Source of the DNA: an uncultured Planctomycetaceae bacterium
GTDB lineage: Bacteria; Planctomycetota; Planctomycetia; Planctomycetales; Planctomycetaceae
Direction: 5' to 3'
Assembly: GCA_903861195.1 (NCBI GenBank)
Contig: CAIOTJ010000187.1
Span: 1 to 54,740 of the forward strand
Length of the DNA stretch: 54,740 nt
Part shown: piece after piece, positions 1-8,905 of the stretch
How positions within the stretch are numbered: the stretch's first letter is position 1
Layout of the letters: each line of letters begins with the position of its first letter
Translations under genes and position numbers: made by a program
Notes under the pieces: generated by a model
Database searches by the model: none
The model's input: only the letters and a program-made list of their open reading frames with translations
Told to the model about the DNA's origin: nothing

Positions 1-1172
1 CGGCGGCTTGACAACGTTTTCGAGTCGACTTCGTCCAGCCGCACTCCCCCGGCCGTCACCTCGGCCTTGGGGAATCCCAGCGAACCGGTCAGCGGAAGAC
101 GGCACTGCCGCAGTTCGCGAGTGATGGCCAGGCGTTGGTCCTTCGACAGGTCGGCACAGCGGTGATCGGCCAGAACTCCCGCCCGCCCCAGCAGGACCTG
201 CAGCACCCGTTGGGGAAGCAGATCGGACAACACCCCCAGCACTCCTTTGCGTCCGTGAGCCGCCACTCGGTCGCGCAGCAGTTGGTCCAGTTCCGCCGGC
301 GTCAGATGCGGCAAAAAGTTGCACTGCAACTGGGCCGTGGTGGGGTCGGCCAGTTGCGTCAGTCCCCGGCTCACGTTCAACACAGCGGGTCCCGAGAGCC
401 CCCGATGTGTGAAGAGGAACGAACCCCGATCGACGGGGGGACGGGCATCGGCAGGAATGGGGACACCCGCAATGCTGGATCCCGATGCGGTCTGTCCTGG
501 GGGGGAGGCCGCGATGACCGCCACAGCGACATCGGGCAGGGTGATGCCGGCCAGTTCGGGGAGACAGCTCTCGGACGAGGTGAGGGGGACGAGGGCGGGG
601 CGAGTTGGGACGATGGTGTGCCCGAGGTCGCGCAGCCAGGCGTAGGCGTCGCCCGTGGTGCCGCAACCGGGGTACGACTGGCCCCCCGTGGCGACAATGA
701 CCCCCCGGCAGAAGAGAGGCCCGGCGGTGGTGTCGAGTTCCCAGCCGTCGGCGGTGGGGCGCAGGCCCAGCACTCCCCGGCCGAGTTGCAGGTGGCAGCC
801 CGAGCGTTCGAGCCGCTGGGTGAAGGCCCGCAAAATGTCGGCCGCCTTGTTGCTGACGGGAAAGACCTTGCCGGTCTCTTCGACCTTGGTGGCGACCCCT
901 TCCGCCTCGACGAGCGAGACGAGTTCGGCCGGTCCCAGAGCGGCGAGGGGGGAGTGCAGGAAGCGTCCCTGGTCCCCGTAGGCGCGGATGATGCCGCGAC
1001 GGTCGGTGTGGTGGGTGAGATTGCACCGCGTGCCCCCGGACATGAGGATCTTCACCCCAGGGCGCCGGTTTTTCTCGAGCAGGGTGGTTCGCAGGCCCCG
1101 TTCGGCAGCGCGGGAGGCGGCGAGCAGCCCGGCGGCCCCCGCGCCCACCACGACCACATCAAACTCGGCCAT
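1..1172 (-). CDS. BaiN/HI0933-family NAD(P)/FAD-dependent oxidoreductase (3' end cut off by window)
   Basis: The minus-strand frame is open from the ATG at 1172 to the window edge (about 390 codons). It begins MAEFDVVVVGAGAAGLLAAS, a Rossmann FAD-binding GxGxxG motif, and then has the ERG-type acidic end of beta2 and GVKILMSGGTRCNLT, which is typical of the HI0933/BaiN flavoprotein family. Near the edge it reads GGVRLDEVDSKTLSSR, which matches the family's C-terminal GGV...E(V/I)....M.S segment, so roughly 40-60 residues are missing to the left. Members are cytoplasmic flavoproteins; some reduce C=C bonds of bile-acid intermediates, but for most the substrate is unknown. It is divergent from the cyclophilin gene. 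The family call is firm; the substrate is unknown. Confidence 0.9.
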   Translation of the reverse strand, partial: MAEFDVVVVGAGAAGLLAASRAAERGLRTTLLEKNRRPGVKILMSGGTRCNLTHHTDRRGIIRAYGDQGRFLHSPLAALGPAELVSLVEAEGVATKVEETGKVFPVSNKAADILRAFTQRLERSGCHLQLGRGVLGLRPTADGWELDTTAGPLFCRGVIVATGGQSYPGCGTTGDAYAWLRDLGHTIVPTRPALVPLTSSESCLPELAGITLPDVAVAVIAASPPGQTASGSSIAGVPIPADARPPVDRGSFLFTHRGLSGPAVLNVSRGLTQLADPTTAQLQCNFLPHLTPAELDQLLRDRVAAHGRKGVLGVLSDLLPQRVLQVLLGRAGVLADHRCADLSKDQRLAITRELRQCRLPLTGSLGFPKAEVTAGGVRLDEVDSKTLSSR

Positions 1173-1477
1173 GCTGTTGACCGCAAAGAATTCGCACGCT
1201 GTCTCTCGCAGTGGGAAACCTGTCTCCTGCCAAGGCAGCGGCCACGGCGGCCGGTGGAGACCACTGGGGAGTATCGGTGACGCAGGGCCCTCACTTCAAT
1301 CATGCGGGTCAGTTCGAGCCGCGGGCGAGTTTCCTGCTGGCGGGGCTGTGCGACCGCTCAGGACGCCCGGGGTTCCTGCGGCGGTTCGGCTTCGCCCGAC
1401 CCTCTGGAAACTGCCGATGGCGGGGGGAATTGGCTACACTGAGGTTTTGACCAACCTTCCTCTCACCCTCACACAGC
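1173..1477. other. Divergent intergenic region
   Basis: This 305-base stretch separates the divergently transcribed flavoprotein and cyclophilin genes and should hold both promoters. A -10-like TACACT lies at 1435-1440, about 38 bases before the cyclophilin ATG, but its -35 partner (around 1411-1417, CTGCCGA) is weak. I see no convincing coding sequence here. Confidence 0.4.
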
Positions 1478-2014
1478 ATGGCAACCAACCGCAAGGCCGA
1501 AGTCGACGAGAAGATCCAGGACATCGACTTCACGAAGAACACCTACCAGATCGAACTCGACACCTCGATGGGCAAGGTGCTGCTCGACCTGTATCCCGAC
1601 GTGGCCCCCGGCCACTGCAAGAACATGATTGCCCTGTCGCAGATTGGCTTCTACGACAACAAGATTTTCCACCGGATTATCAAGGACTTCATGATCCAGG
1701 GGGGCTGCCCTGACGGGAACGGCATGGGGGGCCCGGGTTACACCATCATGGCCGAGTTCAACAAGACTCCGCACGTGAAGGGGGTGTTGTCGATGGCCCG
1801 CTCGCAGAACCCCAACTCCGCCGGCTCGCAGTTCTTCATCTGCACCGGCGATCCGCGGTTCCTCGACGGCCAGTACACGGCGTTCGGCAAGACCGCCGAT
1901 CAGGCGAGCCTCGACAACGTGTTGAAGATGGGAGTGGTTCCCACCGGCAGCGACGACCGGCCCAAGACCCCGGTCTCGATCAACAAGGCGACCGTGATCA
2001 TCACTCCCAAGTGA
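1478..2014 (+). CDS. Cyclophilin-type peptidyl-prolyl cis-trans isomerase
   Basis: A 178-residue protein with the cyclophilin fold throughout. It catalyses cis-trans isomerisation of X-Pro bonds. The active-site block FHRIIKDFMIQGG carries the catalytic Arg and the conserved Phe, Met and Gln; SAGSQFFI and the FLDGQYTAFG strand follow in the canonical order. The usual Trp of the WLDGKHVVFG motif is replaced (RFLDG), as in many bacterial small cyclophilins. There is no signal peptide, so it is probably cytoplasmic; the first ~20 residues are a charged extension before the cyclophilin core. It appears monocistronic, with a strong hairpin terminator at 2124-2158. Confidence 0.93.
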   Translation: MATNRKAEVDEKIQDIDFTKNTYQIELDTSMGKVLLDLYPDVAPGHCKNMIALSQIGFYDNKIFHRIIKDFMIQGGCPDGNGMGGPGYTIMAEFNKTPHVKGVLSMARSQNPNSAGSQFFICTGDPRFLDGQYTAFGKTADQASLDNVLKMGVVPTGSDDRPKTPVSINKATVIITPK

Positions 2015-2123
2015 TGTGGTCCGCTGCCTGAGGCCACCCCGTGGAGGGAGTGGTGCCCGCCCGCTGTCGGCCTGGTCTTGAAGGCCACTGGCCCGGAGCG
2101 ATCGTGGTGGGTGTGTTCGCTTG

Positions 2124-2172
2124 AGCGACCGCGGGTTCCCCTGGGGACCGCGGTCGCTGTTTCTCTTCTTTC
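2124..2172 (+). terminator. Rho-independent terminator after the cyclophilin gene
   Basis: A perfect 11-bp stem, AGCGACCGCGG (2124-2134) with CCGCGGTCGCT (2148-2158), is followed by the pyrimidine/T-rich tail TGTTTCTCTTCTTTC. The loop can itself fold (TCCCC/GGGGA). Confidence 0.75.
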
Positions 2173-2187
2173 GCCATCGAGTCTTCC

Positions 2188-3771
2188 ATGTCGGTTCAAC
2201 CGGTTCTGATCAACGGCACGTGGCATCCCTCGCAGGGAACGCAGACCTTTCAGGCAGTGAATCCCGCGACGCAAGAGCGACTGCCGGAGGTGTACCCCGT
2301 CAGTCCCTGGAGCGAGATTGAAGAGGCGATTCTCGCGGCCAAGCGGGTCTTCGCCGAGACCAGTACCTGGAGCGGCGACCGGTTTGCCGCGTTTCTGGAA
2401 CGGTACGCCGACCGCATCGATGCCCAGGCCGCCGCTCTGGTGGCCCTCGCGAACGCCGAGACGGCCCTGCCGGTCGAACCGCGGCTGGCCAAGGCCGAGT
2501 TGCCCCGCACGACCAACCAACTGCGGCAGGCGGCGGCGGCGGCCCGCGACGGCAGCTGGCTGCGGCCGATTATTGATTCGAAGGCGAACATCCGCTCGAT
2601 CTTCGGGCCCATCGGCCCGGTCGTGGTGTTTGGCCCCAACAATTTTCCCTTTGCTTTCAACGGGATCTCGGGAGGAGACTTCGCTGCGGCGGTGGCCGCC
2701 GGTTGCCCCGTGATCGCCAAAGGTCATTCGTCGCACCCCGGGACCACCCGGCTGTTCGCGGTCGAGGCTCATGAGGCGGCTCGCGAAACCGGCATGCCGG
2801 CCGGGTTTGTCCAGTTGATCTACCGCACCGCCCATGCCGATGGAGAAAAACTCGTCTCACACCCAGCCATCGGCGCCACGGGTTACACCGGGGCCCGCGA
2901 GACGGGGCTGGTGCTGAAGGGGGCCGCCGACCGGGCTGGGAAGCCGATCTATCTGGAACTCTCGAGCATCAATCCCGTCGTCGTGCTGCCCAACGCAATT
3001 GCTGAACGCGGTGCGGCGATTGCTGACGAATTCACCGGCAGCTGCCTGATGGGCACCGGCCAGTTCTGCACCAATCCTGGATTGGTGCTGGCCCTCGCCG
3101 GCCCGGCGACCGAAGCGCTGCTGGAATCGGTCGGACAAAAATTCGCGTCGGCCCCGGTGGGGACATTGCTGGGGGAGGGAGTGCTCAAGCACCTCGCGGC
3201 GGGGATCACCACGCTGCGGAGCGCCGGGGCCGAGGTGGTCGCCGGGGGAGCCACGGGCGGCGGGAAGGGGTTCAGTTACCGCAATACCCTGCTGAAGGTT
3301 GCCGCCAGCCGGTTCCTCAAGAACCCGGCTGCCCTGCAGACCGAGGCGTTCGGCAACAGCGCCCTGTGGGTGCTGGCCGAGAATCTCGACGAACTGATGC
3401 AGGTGCTGGAGACCCTTGAAGGGAATCTCACGGGCACCATCTACAGTGCCAACGATGGCAGCGACGACGCGCATTACAACCGGGTCGCCCCCGTGTTGCG
3501 GCGTTGTGTCGGCCGGCTGCTGAACGACAAGATGCCCACCGGTGTGGCGGTTTCTCCCGCGATGAACCACGGCGGCCCGTTCCCCGCCACCGGTCACCCG
3601 GGTTTCACAGCCGTCGGAATTCCGATGTCGATCCAGCGGTTTGCGATGCTGCACAGTTACGACGGGGTGCGGCCGCAGCGCCTCCCCGCTCCCTTGCAGA
3701 ACAAGAATCCCACCGGGCAGCTGTGGCGGCTGATTGACGGGACGTGGTCCACGGGAGACGTCACGGCGTAA
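2188..3771 (+). CDS. NADP-type aldehyde dehydrogenase, 2,5-dioxovalerate (alpha-ketoglutarate semialdehyde) dehydrogenase-like
   Basis: A 527-residue aldehyde dehydrogenase superfamily protein. FGPNNFPFAFNGISGGD and the AKGHSSHPGTT segment are characteristic of the branch that contains 2,5-dioxovalerate dehydrogenases, which oxidise alpha-ketoglutarate semialdehyde to 2-oxoglutarate in pentose, glucarate or hydroxyproline catabolism. The general-base Glu (LELSS, about residue 257) and the nucleophilic Cys (GQFCTNPG, about residue 294) are both present, so it should be active. It is cytoplasmic and has no other sugar-acid genes beside it, so the physiological aldehyde is inferred from family resemblance only. 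The gene is preceded by the cyclophilin terminator and followed by a GC-rich stem-loop. Confidence 0.88.
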   Translation: MSVQPVLINGTWHPSQGTQTFQAVNPATQERLPEVYPVSPWSEIEEAILAAKRVFAETSTWSGDRFAAFLERYADRIDAQAAALVALANAETALPVEPRLAKAELPRTTNQLRQAAAAARDGSWLRPIIDSKANIRSIFGPIGPVVVFGPNNFPFAFNGISGGDFAAAVAAGCPVIAKGHSSHPGTTRLFAVEAHEAARETGMPAGFVQLIYRTAHADGEKLVSHPAIGATGYTGARETGLVLKGAADRAGKPIYLELSSINPVVVLPNAIAERGAAIADEFTGSCLMGTGQFCTNPGLVLALAGPATEALLESVGQKFASAPVGTLLGEGVLKHLAAGITTLRSAGAEVVAGGATGGGKGFSYRNTLLKVAASRFLKNPAALQTEAFGNSALWVLAENLDELMQVLETLEGNLTGTIYSANDGSDDAHYNRVAPVLRRCVGRLLNDKMPTGVAVSPAMNHGGPFPATGHPGFTAVGIPMSIQRFAMLHSYDGVRPQRLPAPLQNKNPTGQLWRLIDGTWSTGDVTA

Positions 3772-3772
3772 T

Positions 3773-3796
3773 GGGGTGATTCTGCGGAATCACCCC
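3773..3796 (+). terminator. Stem-loop after the aldehyde dehydrogenase gene
   Basis: A perfect 10-bp stem, GGGGTGATTC (3773-3782) with GAATCACCCC (3787-3796), has a TGCG tetraloop immediately after the TAA. There is no T-tract, so it may stabilise the mRNA end or act with another terminator. Confidence 0.5.
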
Positions 3797-3882
3797 CCCG
3801 GGAGACTGGTGCGAACACTCCTCCTCTCCGTGCGACCAGGTCGTGGAGCCTGGGATTGGAGAGCGGTTTCTGGCGGCCTGCG

Positions 3883-6495
3883 ATGAGGTGGCTGATGACG
3901 ACGTCGCTGCCGACCTGTCTGGAAACTTCCCACAAAAAGCTGGCGATCGGCTTGCTGGCCTGCGTGTTCGGCGGACCGCTCTGCCACGGCCAACTCGGCC
4001 ACGGGGCCGAGCCCGAAGTCCGGTTCAACCGCGACATCTTGCCGATCCTGGCGGACCACTGCTTCACCTGCCACGGGTTCGATCCGGCGGGACGCCAGGC
4101 GGGACTGCGTCTCGACACCCGCGCTGGGGCCCTGACGGAATTGGAGAGCGGCGCACGAGCGGTGGTGCCGGGGGATCTGGCGGCGAGTGAGTTGTGGGCC
4201 CGTGTGTCGTCGTCCGACCCTGCGACGCGGATGCCTCCCGCGGAACAGGGCAGGGGATTGTCGTCCCGTGAGCGGGAGCTGCTGCGCTGCTGGATTGAAG
4301 GGGGAGCCCCCTACGAACCGCATTGGGCGTGGATAGCCCCCGTGGCGGTCGAACCCCCGATGATGGCCGGAGTGACCGAGCCGGTCGATCGCTTCATCCG
4401 CGACCGTCTCGCCCGGGAGGGGTTCACTCCTTCTCCTCCGGCTGACCGTATCACGCTGCTGCGGCGGGTGTCGCTGGATCTGACGGGGCTGCCCCCCGCA
4501 CCCGCCGAGATCGAAGCGTTTGAGAATGATCCCCGGCCCGACGCCTACGAGCGGGTGGTCGAGCGGTTGCTGCAATCGCCGCATTTTGGCGAACACTGGG
4601 GACGCTGGTGGCTCGATCTGGCCCACTATGCCGACAGCGACGGCTACCTGCAGGATTTTCTGCGTCCCGTCGCCTGGCGGTACCGGCAGTGGGTGGTCGA
4701 CGCCTTCAACCGGGATCTGCCGTTTGATGAATTCACCGGGCACCAACTGGCGGGGGACCTGCTGCCCGACGGGGGGGTGATGGCCCGCCTGGGGACCGGC
4801 TATCTGCGGAACACCCTCAGCAACCGCGAGGGGGGGGCCGACCTGGAAGAGTATCGCGTGAATCAGGTGCGCGATCGGGTGCAATCGGTCGGCACCACCT
4901 GGCTGGGGCTGACGGTGGGGTGTGCCCAGTGTCACGATCACAAGTTTGATCCGTTGTCGCAGCGCGAGTACTACCAGCTGTATGCGTTCTTCAACGTCAC
5001 CGATGAGGCCAACTTCGACGCGCCGCTGCCGGGGGAGTGGGAGCCGCACCAGGCGTCCAAGGGGGCGCATGATCGCCAACGGGCCGAACTGGTGGCCCGC
5101 TGGGGGGAACCGCTGGCGCAACTGCAGGCTGAGTGGGAACGGATGATGCTGCGGACCGAGGCGCAGCCGGGAGAAGACTTTGGCTGGGACCGGGCGCTGG
5201 AGCTGTTGGGACTGCAGTGGGGGCAGAATCTGGGTGAGGGTCAGCTCGAAGGGCTGAACATCATCAAGACGCCCCCGGAGAAGCGGACTGCCGCCCAGCG
5301 TGACCGGCTGCTCGACTACTTTCTGGGAGCGCCTCCCCCCGCACTGACCGCCCGGTTCAACGAGCTGAAACTGGCCGAGTTGAAGGCGCAGCTCGACGCC
5401 CTGGCGAAAACCCTGCCCAAGCTGTCGCGCGCTCCGGGAGTGATGGCCGCGCCAGTCGCCCGTCCGACGCACGTGCATGTAAGGGGCGATTACCTGCGTC
5501 CCGCAGAGCCGGTCACGGCGGGGACTCCCGCGATTCTGCCGCCGCTTCGCGCCCGGCGTGAGACTGTCTCGAATGAACCGGGCCGGCGCGAATTGGCTGA
5601 ATGGCTGGTTTCGGGACAGCATCCCCTCACCGCCCGGGTGACCGTCAACCGTCTGTGGCAGGAATTGTTCGGCCGAGGCCTGGTGGCGACATCAGAAAAC
5701 TTCGGCCTGCGGGGAGACCGCCCCAGTCACCCCGAGCTGCTCGATTGGCTGGCGGTGCGGTTTGTGGCGCAGGGATGGAGCGTAAAGTCGCTGCTGCGGA
5801 CTCTGGTCCTGTCGCAGACCTACCGGCAGTCGTCGCAGTTGCGGCCCGAACTGCTCGAACGCGATCCACGCAATATCTGGCTGGCCCGGCAGGGGCGATG
5901 GCGGCTCTCGGCCGAGCAGGTGCGTGATGCGGGATTGGCGGCCAGCGGACTGCTCAACACTGTCGTGGGTGGGCCGAGCGTCAAGCCGCCCCAACCGGCG
6001 AGCGTGTCGAAAGAAGGCTACGCCAATACCTGGGAAGCGAGCCCGGGAGCCGACCGGTATCGGCGGGGGCTTTACACCTGGCTGCAGCGCACGTCCCCCT
6101 TCGCGCAACTGGTGACCTTCGATCTGCCCGACACCAGCCGCAGTTGCTCTCGCCGGGAACGGACCAACACCCCGCTGCAGGCGCTGACCCTGCTGAATGA
6201 CCCGGTGTTCTTCGAGATGGCGGTGGCCCTGGCCGCCCGGGTGACGCGGGAGATCGCAGAAAACGACGACGCACGACGGCTCGAACGGGCCTGGCGGCTG
6301 ACCGTGGGGCGGCGGCCGACGCCGGAGGAACGGGACCGGATGCTGGCCTCTCTGACACAGCAGCGGGAGCTGTTCGCGGCCGATCCCGCGGCGGCCGCCG
6401 AATTGCTCCCCCCGGGGTCGCCGCCGGTCGAACCTGCCTGGGTCACCACCGCCAGCGTGCTGCTGAATCTTGATGAATTCCTGGAACGGGAGTAA
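3883..6495 (+). CDS. PSCyt1-DUF1549-DUF1553 protein (planctomycete-type cytochrome c-like)
   Basis: An 870-residue exported protein. A hydrophobic segment near residues 20-40 acts as signal. Next comes a PSCyt1 haem-binding domain, RFNRDILPILADHCFTCHG (CxxCH about residue 60). DUF1549 spans about 166-375, including the CAQCHDHKFDPLS motif (second CxxCH near residue 347) that is normal for the family. DUF1553 spans about 556-860 with the RRELAEWLVS and VNRLWQELFGRGLV landmarks. This architecture is strongly associated with Planctomycetes and related phyla and occurs in large paralogous sets. Roles in polymer degradation or electron transfer have been proposed but not established. I chose ATG 3883; a TTG at 3856 is also in frame. 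It lies 3 nt upstream of a DUF1501 gene, its usual partner. Confidence 0.92.
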   Translation: MRWLMTTSLPTCLETSHKKLAIGLLACVFGGPLCHGQLGHGAEPEVRFNRDILPILADHCFTCHGFDPAGRQAGLRLDTRAGALTELESGARAVVPGDLAASELWARVSSSDPATRMPPAEQGRGLSSRERELLRCWIEGGAPYEPHWAWIAPVAVEPPMMAGVTEPVDRFIRDRLAREGFTPSPPADRITLLRRVSLDLTGLPPAPAEIEAFENDPRPDAYERVVERLLQSPHFGEHWGRWWLDLAHYADSDGYLQDFLRPVAWRYRQWVVDAFNRDLPFDEFTGHQLAGDLLPDGGVMARLGTGYLRNTLSNREGGADLEEYRVNQVRDRVQSVGTTWLGLTVGCAQCHDHKFDPLSQREYYQLYAFFNVTDEANFDAPLPGEWEPHQASKGAHDRQRAELVARWGEPLAQLQAEWERMMLRTEAQPGEDFGWDRALELLGLQWGQNLGEGQLEGLNIIKTPPEKRTAAQRDRLLDYFLGAPPPALTARFNELKLAELKAQLDALAKTLPKLSRAPGVMAAPVARPTHVHVRGDYLRPAEPVTAGTPAILPPLRARRETVSNEPGRRELAEWLVSGQHPLTARVTVNRLWQELFGRGLVATSENFGLRGDRPSHPELLDWLAVRFVAQGWSVKSLLRTLVLSQTYRQSSQLRPELLERDPRNIWLARQGRWRLSAEQVRDAGLAASGLLNTVVGGPSVKPPQPASVSKEGYANTWEASPGADRYRRGLYTWLQRTSPFAQLVTFDLPDTSRSCSRRERTNTPLQALTLLNDPVFFEMAVALAARVTREIAENDDARRLERAWRLTVGRRPTPEERDRMLASLTQQRELFAADPAAAAELLPPGSPPVEPAWVTTASVLLNLDEFLERE

Positions 6496-6498
6496 CGC

Positions 6499-7902
6499 AT
6501 GCCCACCACACCGTCCCGCCGCGAATTTCTGACCCACGGGCTGCACGGCCTGGGAGGGGTCGCCCTGTGGCAACTGCTGGCGTCTGAGGGACTGGCTGAG
6601 CAGGCGGTCCGGCAGGTTGCCCCCCGCGCCCGCAATGTGATCTTTCTGTTCATGATGGGGGGACCGTCGCAGCTCGACCTGTTCGACCCTAAGCCGGGGA
6701 TGGCGGCCCTGCACGGCCAGCCCATTCCCGACTCGCTGGTGAAGGCGAAGAAAAGCTCGACCGGGCAAGTGCTGGAAACGGTGATGGCCAGCCCCCGTGT
6801 CTTTCACAAGGCGGGGCAGTCGGGACTGGAACTGTCGGACTGGCTGCCGCATACCGCCCGGGTGGCTGACGAACTCTGCGTGGTTCGTTCGCTGTGGTGC
6901 GAGCAGAGCAACCACGACCCGGCCCAGTTGTTGCTGCACTGTGGAACGCCGTTGTTTGGCAGTCCCAGTTTGGGATCATGGCTGAGTTACGGTCTGGGAA
7001 GTGAATCGCAGAATCTGCCGGGCTACCTCGTGCTGTTGTCGGACGATGGGCATGGCCTGGAGGGGGCGGGGAGCGCGCTGTGGGGCAGCGGGTTCATGCC
7101 TTCGACCCACCGCGGCGTCTCGTTCCGCAACCAGGGAGATCCGGTGCTGCATGTCCGCAATCCTCCCGGGATCAGCCGGGGGACGCAGCGGGCCCGGCTC
7201 GATGTGCTACGGGATCTCAACACGCGGCACCAGCAGGTCACCGGAGATGCCGAGATCGCCGCCCGGATCGCTGCCTACGAGATGGCCTTCCGGATGCAGA
7301 CGGCGGCCCCCGACCTGCTCGACTTCGCGGACGAGACCCTTGCGACCAGGGTGGCGTATGGCCTCGACGACGCCCCGACGCGACCCTTCGGCACCAACTG
7401 TCTGCTGGCTCGCCGTATGGTGGAGCGGGGCGTGCGTTTCGTGCATCTGGTGCACAGTTCATGGGATCATCACAGCGACCTCAACGGCCGGCTGCAGAAG
7501 AACTGCCAGATGACCGATCAGCCAGCCGCGGCGCTGGTGGCCGACCTGCGGCAACGGGGCCTGCTGGACGAGACCCTGGTGGTCTGGGCGGGAGAGTTTG
7601 GCCGCACGCCGATGGGAGAAGTCCGGCGGGGAATCAACGTGGGGAAGGAAGGACGCGACCATCACCCGCAGGCGTTCAGCGGCTGGCTGGCGGGGGGCGG
7701 GGTGAAGCCGGGGATCGCCTGGGGGAGGACCGACGACTTCGGCTTTCATGTGGTCGAAGAGGGCGTGCATGTGCACGATCTGCAGGCGACACTGTTGCAC
7801 CTGCTGGGGATCGACCACGAACGGCTCACCTACCGGTTCCAGGGGCGCAACCACCGCCTGACCGACGTGTCGGGTAGGGTGGTCTCGGGATTGTTGGCCT
7901 GA
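6499..7902 (+). CDS. DUF1501 domain protein with Tat signal
   Basis: A 467-residue protein. The N-terminus reads PSRREFLTHGLHGLGG, a twin-arginine export signal, so it is expected in the periplasm. The rest is DUF1501, an alkaline-phosphatase/sulfatase-superfamily-like domain: MMGGPSQLDLFDPKPG near the start, SNHDP and GSWLSYGLG in the middle, and the hallmark VVWAGEFGRTP near residue 365. It starts 3 nt after the stop of the DUF1549/DUF1553 gene, so the two are almost certainly co-transcribed. The pair is a standard planctomycete unit with no proven biochemical role. It is full length and shows nothing broken. Confidence 0.93.
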   Translation: MPTTPSRREFLTHGLHGLGGVALWQLLASEGLAEQAVRQVAPRARNVIFLFMMGGPSQLDLFDPKPGMAALHGQPIPDSLVKAKKSSTGQVLETVMASPRVFHKAGQSGLELSDWLPHTARVADELCVVRSLWCEQSNHDPAQLLLHCGTPLFGSPSLGSWLSYGLGSESQNLPGYLVLLSDDGHGLEGAGSALWGSGFMPSTHRGVSFRNQGDPVLHVRNPPGISRGTQRARLDVLRDLNTRHQQVTGDAEIAARIAAYEMAFRMQTAAPDLLDFADETLATRVAYGLDDAPTRPFGTNCLLARRMVERGVRFVHLVHSSWDHHSDLNGRLQKNCQMTDQPAAALVADLRQRGLLDETLVVWAGEFGRTPMGEVRRGINVGKEGRDHHPQAFSGWLAGGGVKPGIAWGRTDDFGFHVVEEGVHVHDLQATLLHLLGIDHERLTYRFQGRNHRLTDVSGRVVSGLLA

Positions 7903-8037
7903 ATTCAAAGGGGGCCATCCAGTCGCGAGACCGGATGGAACGTGGCCCGCGGTGGTTGGCCCTGCGGTGAGTCCGCCACCGCAGTGGCGTGACACGTCCG
8001 CCGCGGAGATCCCCTGGGATGTGAGGATCCAACCGGA

Positions 8038-8859
8038 TTACTTGGATGATTTGGGAATGAATTTGACAGGAGCCGGAGGAGGTCGCGTGTAGTCGAGAAG
8101 TTTCGGATCGGTTTGGGCAGCTTCACGATACTGCTCAGCAGTCACCTCTTTGCCGTGGAGATGATAAACCGGCAAACCCTTGAGCAGTTTCTTGTCCCGA
8201 TCCCAATAGGAGGCGATCCCGTGCAGTTTACCGTTCAGGAAATGACTGACACCCAGTGAAGTTCCATCTTCATCAAAACTGTAACTCCAACCGTGAAATT
8301 GGTTGTCGCGATAATTCATAATAACGACTCCGCGGCCAACACACCCTTCGAATTGCCCCCACTCCCGCTGCCACCCCTCGATTTTTCCATTCACATAGCA
8401 CTCTTCCGAATCAAAACTGCGGACATCCAGATTTTCGAAACGGCGCAGGCATCCGGTTCCCTTGCGCAGGGTTGATTCTCCCAACAATTCTCCTTTGTGG
8501 TTCCAGAACCGTGCGGTGCCATCGATGACCCCATCGACGTAGGGGACTTCCGAGAAGAGTTGTCCCGACGACCACCATTGCCGCATCAGCCCATGTCGAA
8601 CTCCGTCCCGCATGGGGGTTTCTTGCGCCAGTCGGCTTCCCTTGTAAAACATCCGTGCGCCGACGACCTTGCCCTCCTTTCGGTACCGCGCGTGGGCCAC
8701 CAGGGGATCAAAGGGAAACAGCCCATCCGTCACGAATTCCTCGTCTGCCCCGGCGGGGATGCCTGAAACGAGCGTGGCGGCGGGTGAAGAGTTGGTTTGC
8801 CCACCATCCACGGCACTCTGGGCCAAGCCTGCAATCACAATGAGCGTCTTCAACAGCAT
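8038..8859 (-). CDS. Exported MORN/YwqK-like repeat protein of unknown function
   Basis: A 273-residue protein starting at ATG 8859, which has AAGGA eight bases upstream and begins MLLKTLIVIAGLAQSAVDGG, a signal peptide. An in-frame ATG at 8898 would add 13 residues before it. The body contains repeated units of the MORN/YwqK kind, such as DGVRHGLMRQWWSSGQLF, DGVIDGTARFWNHKGELLGE, NGKIEGWQREWG and NGKLHGIASYWDRDKKLL, each with a G-x-x-x-x-(Y/W/F) core. Such repeats form extended beta-hairpin surfaces. It is the last gene of the AT-richer minus-strand group 12435-8038. Exported YwqK-like proteins are common in planctomycetes and Bacteroidetes; the annotation 'antitoxin' often attached to them is not supported here. 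Confidence 0.82.
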   Translation of the reverse strand: MLLKTLIVIAGLAQSAVDGGQTNSSPAATLVSGIPAGADEEFVTDGLFPFDPLVAHARYRKEGKVVGARMFYKGSRLAQETPMRDGVRHGLMRQWWSSGQLFSEVPYVDGVIDGTARFWNHKGELLGESTLRKGTGCLRRFENLDVRSFDSEECYVNGKIEGWQREWGQFEGCVGRGVVIMNYRDNQFHGWSYSFDEDGTSLGVSHFLNGKLHGIASYWDRDKKLLKGLPVYHLHGKEVTAEQYREAAQTDPKLLDYTRPPPAPVKFIPKSSK

Positions 8860-8905
8860 CTCAGGGTTCCTTGCAAACAATTTGAGGTGCAAATTCAATG
8901 TTCCG

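Noticed and set aside
135-1280. Long plus-strand open frame opposite the BaiN-like gene
   Set aside because: Composition is that of an antisense shadow in high-GC DNA; the minus-strand frame has clear flavoprotein motifs.
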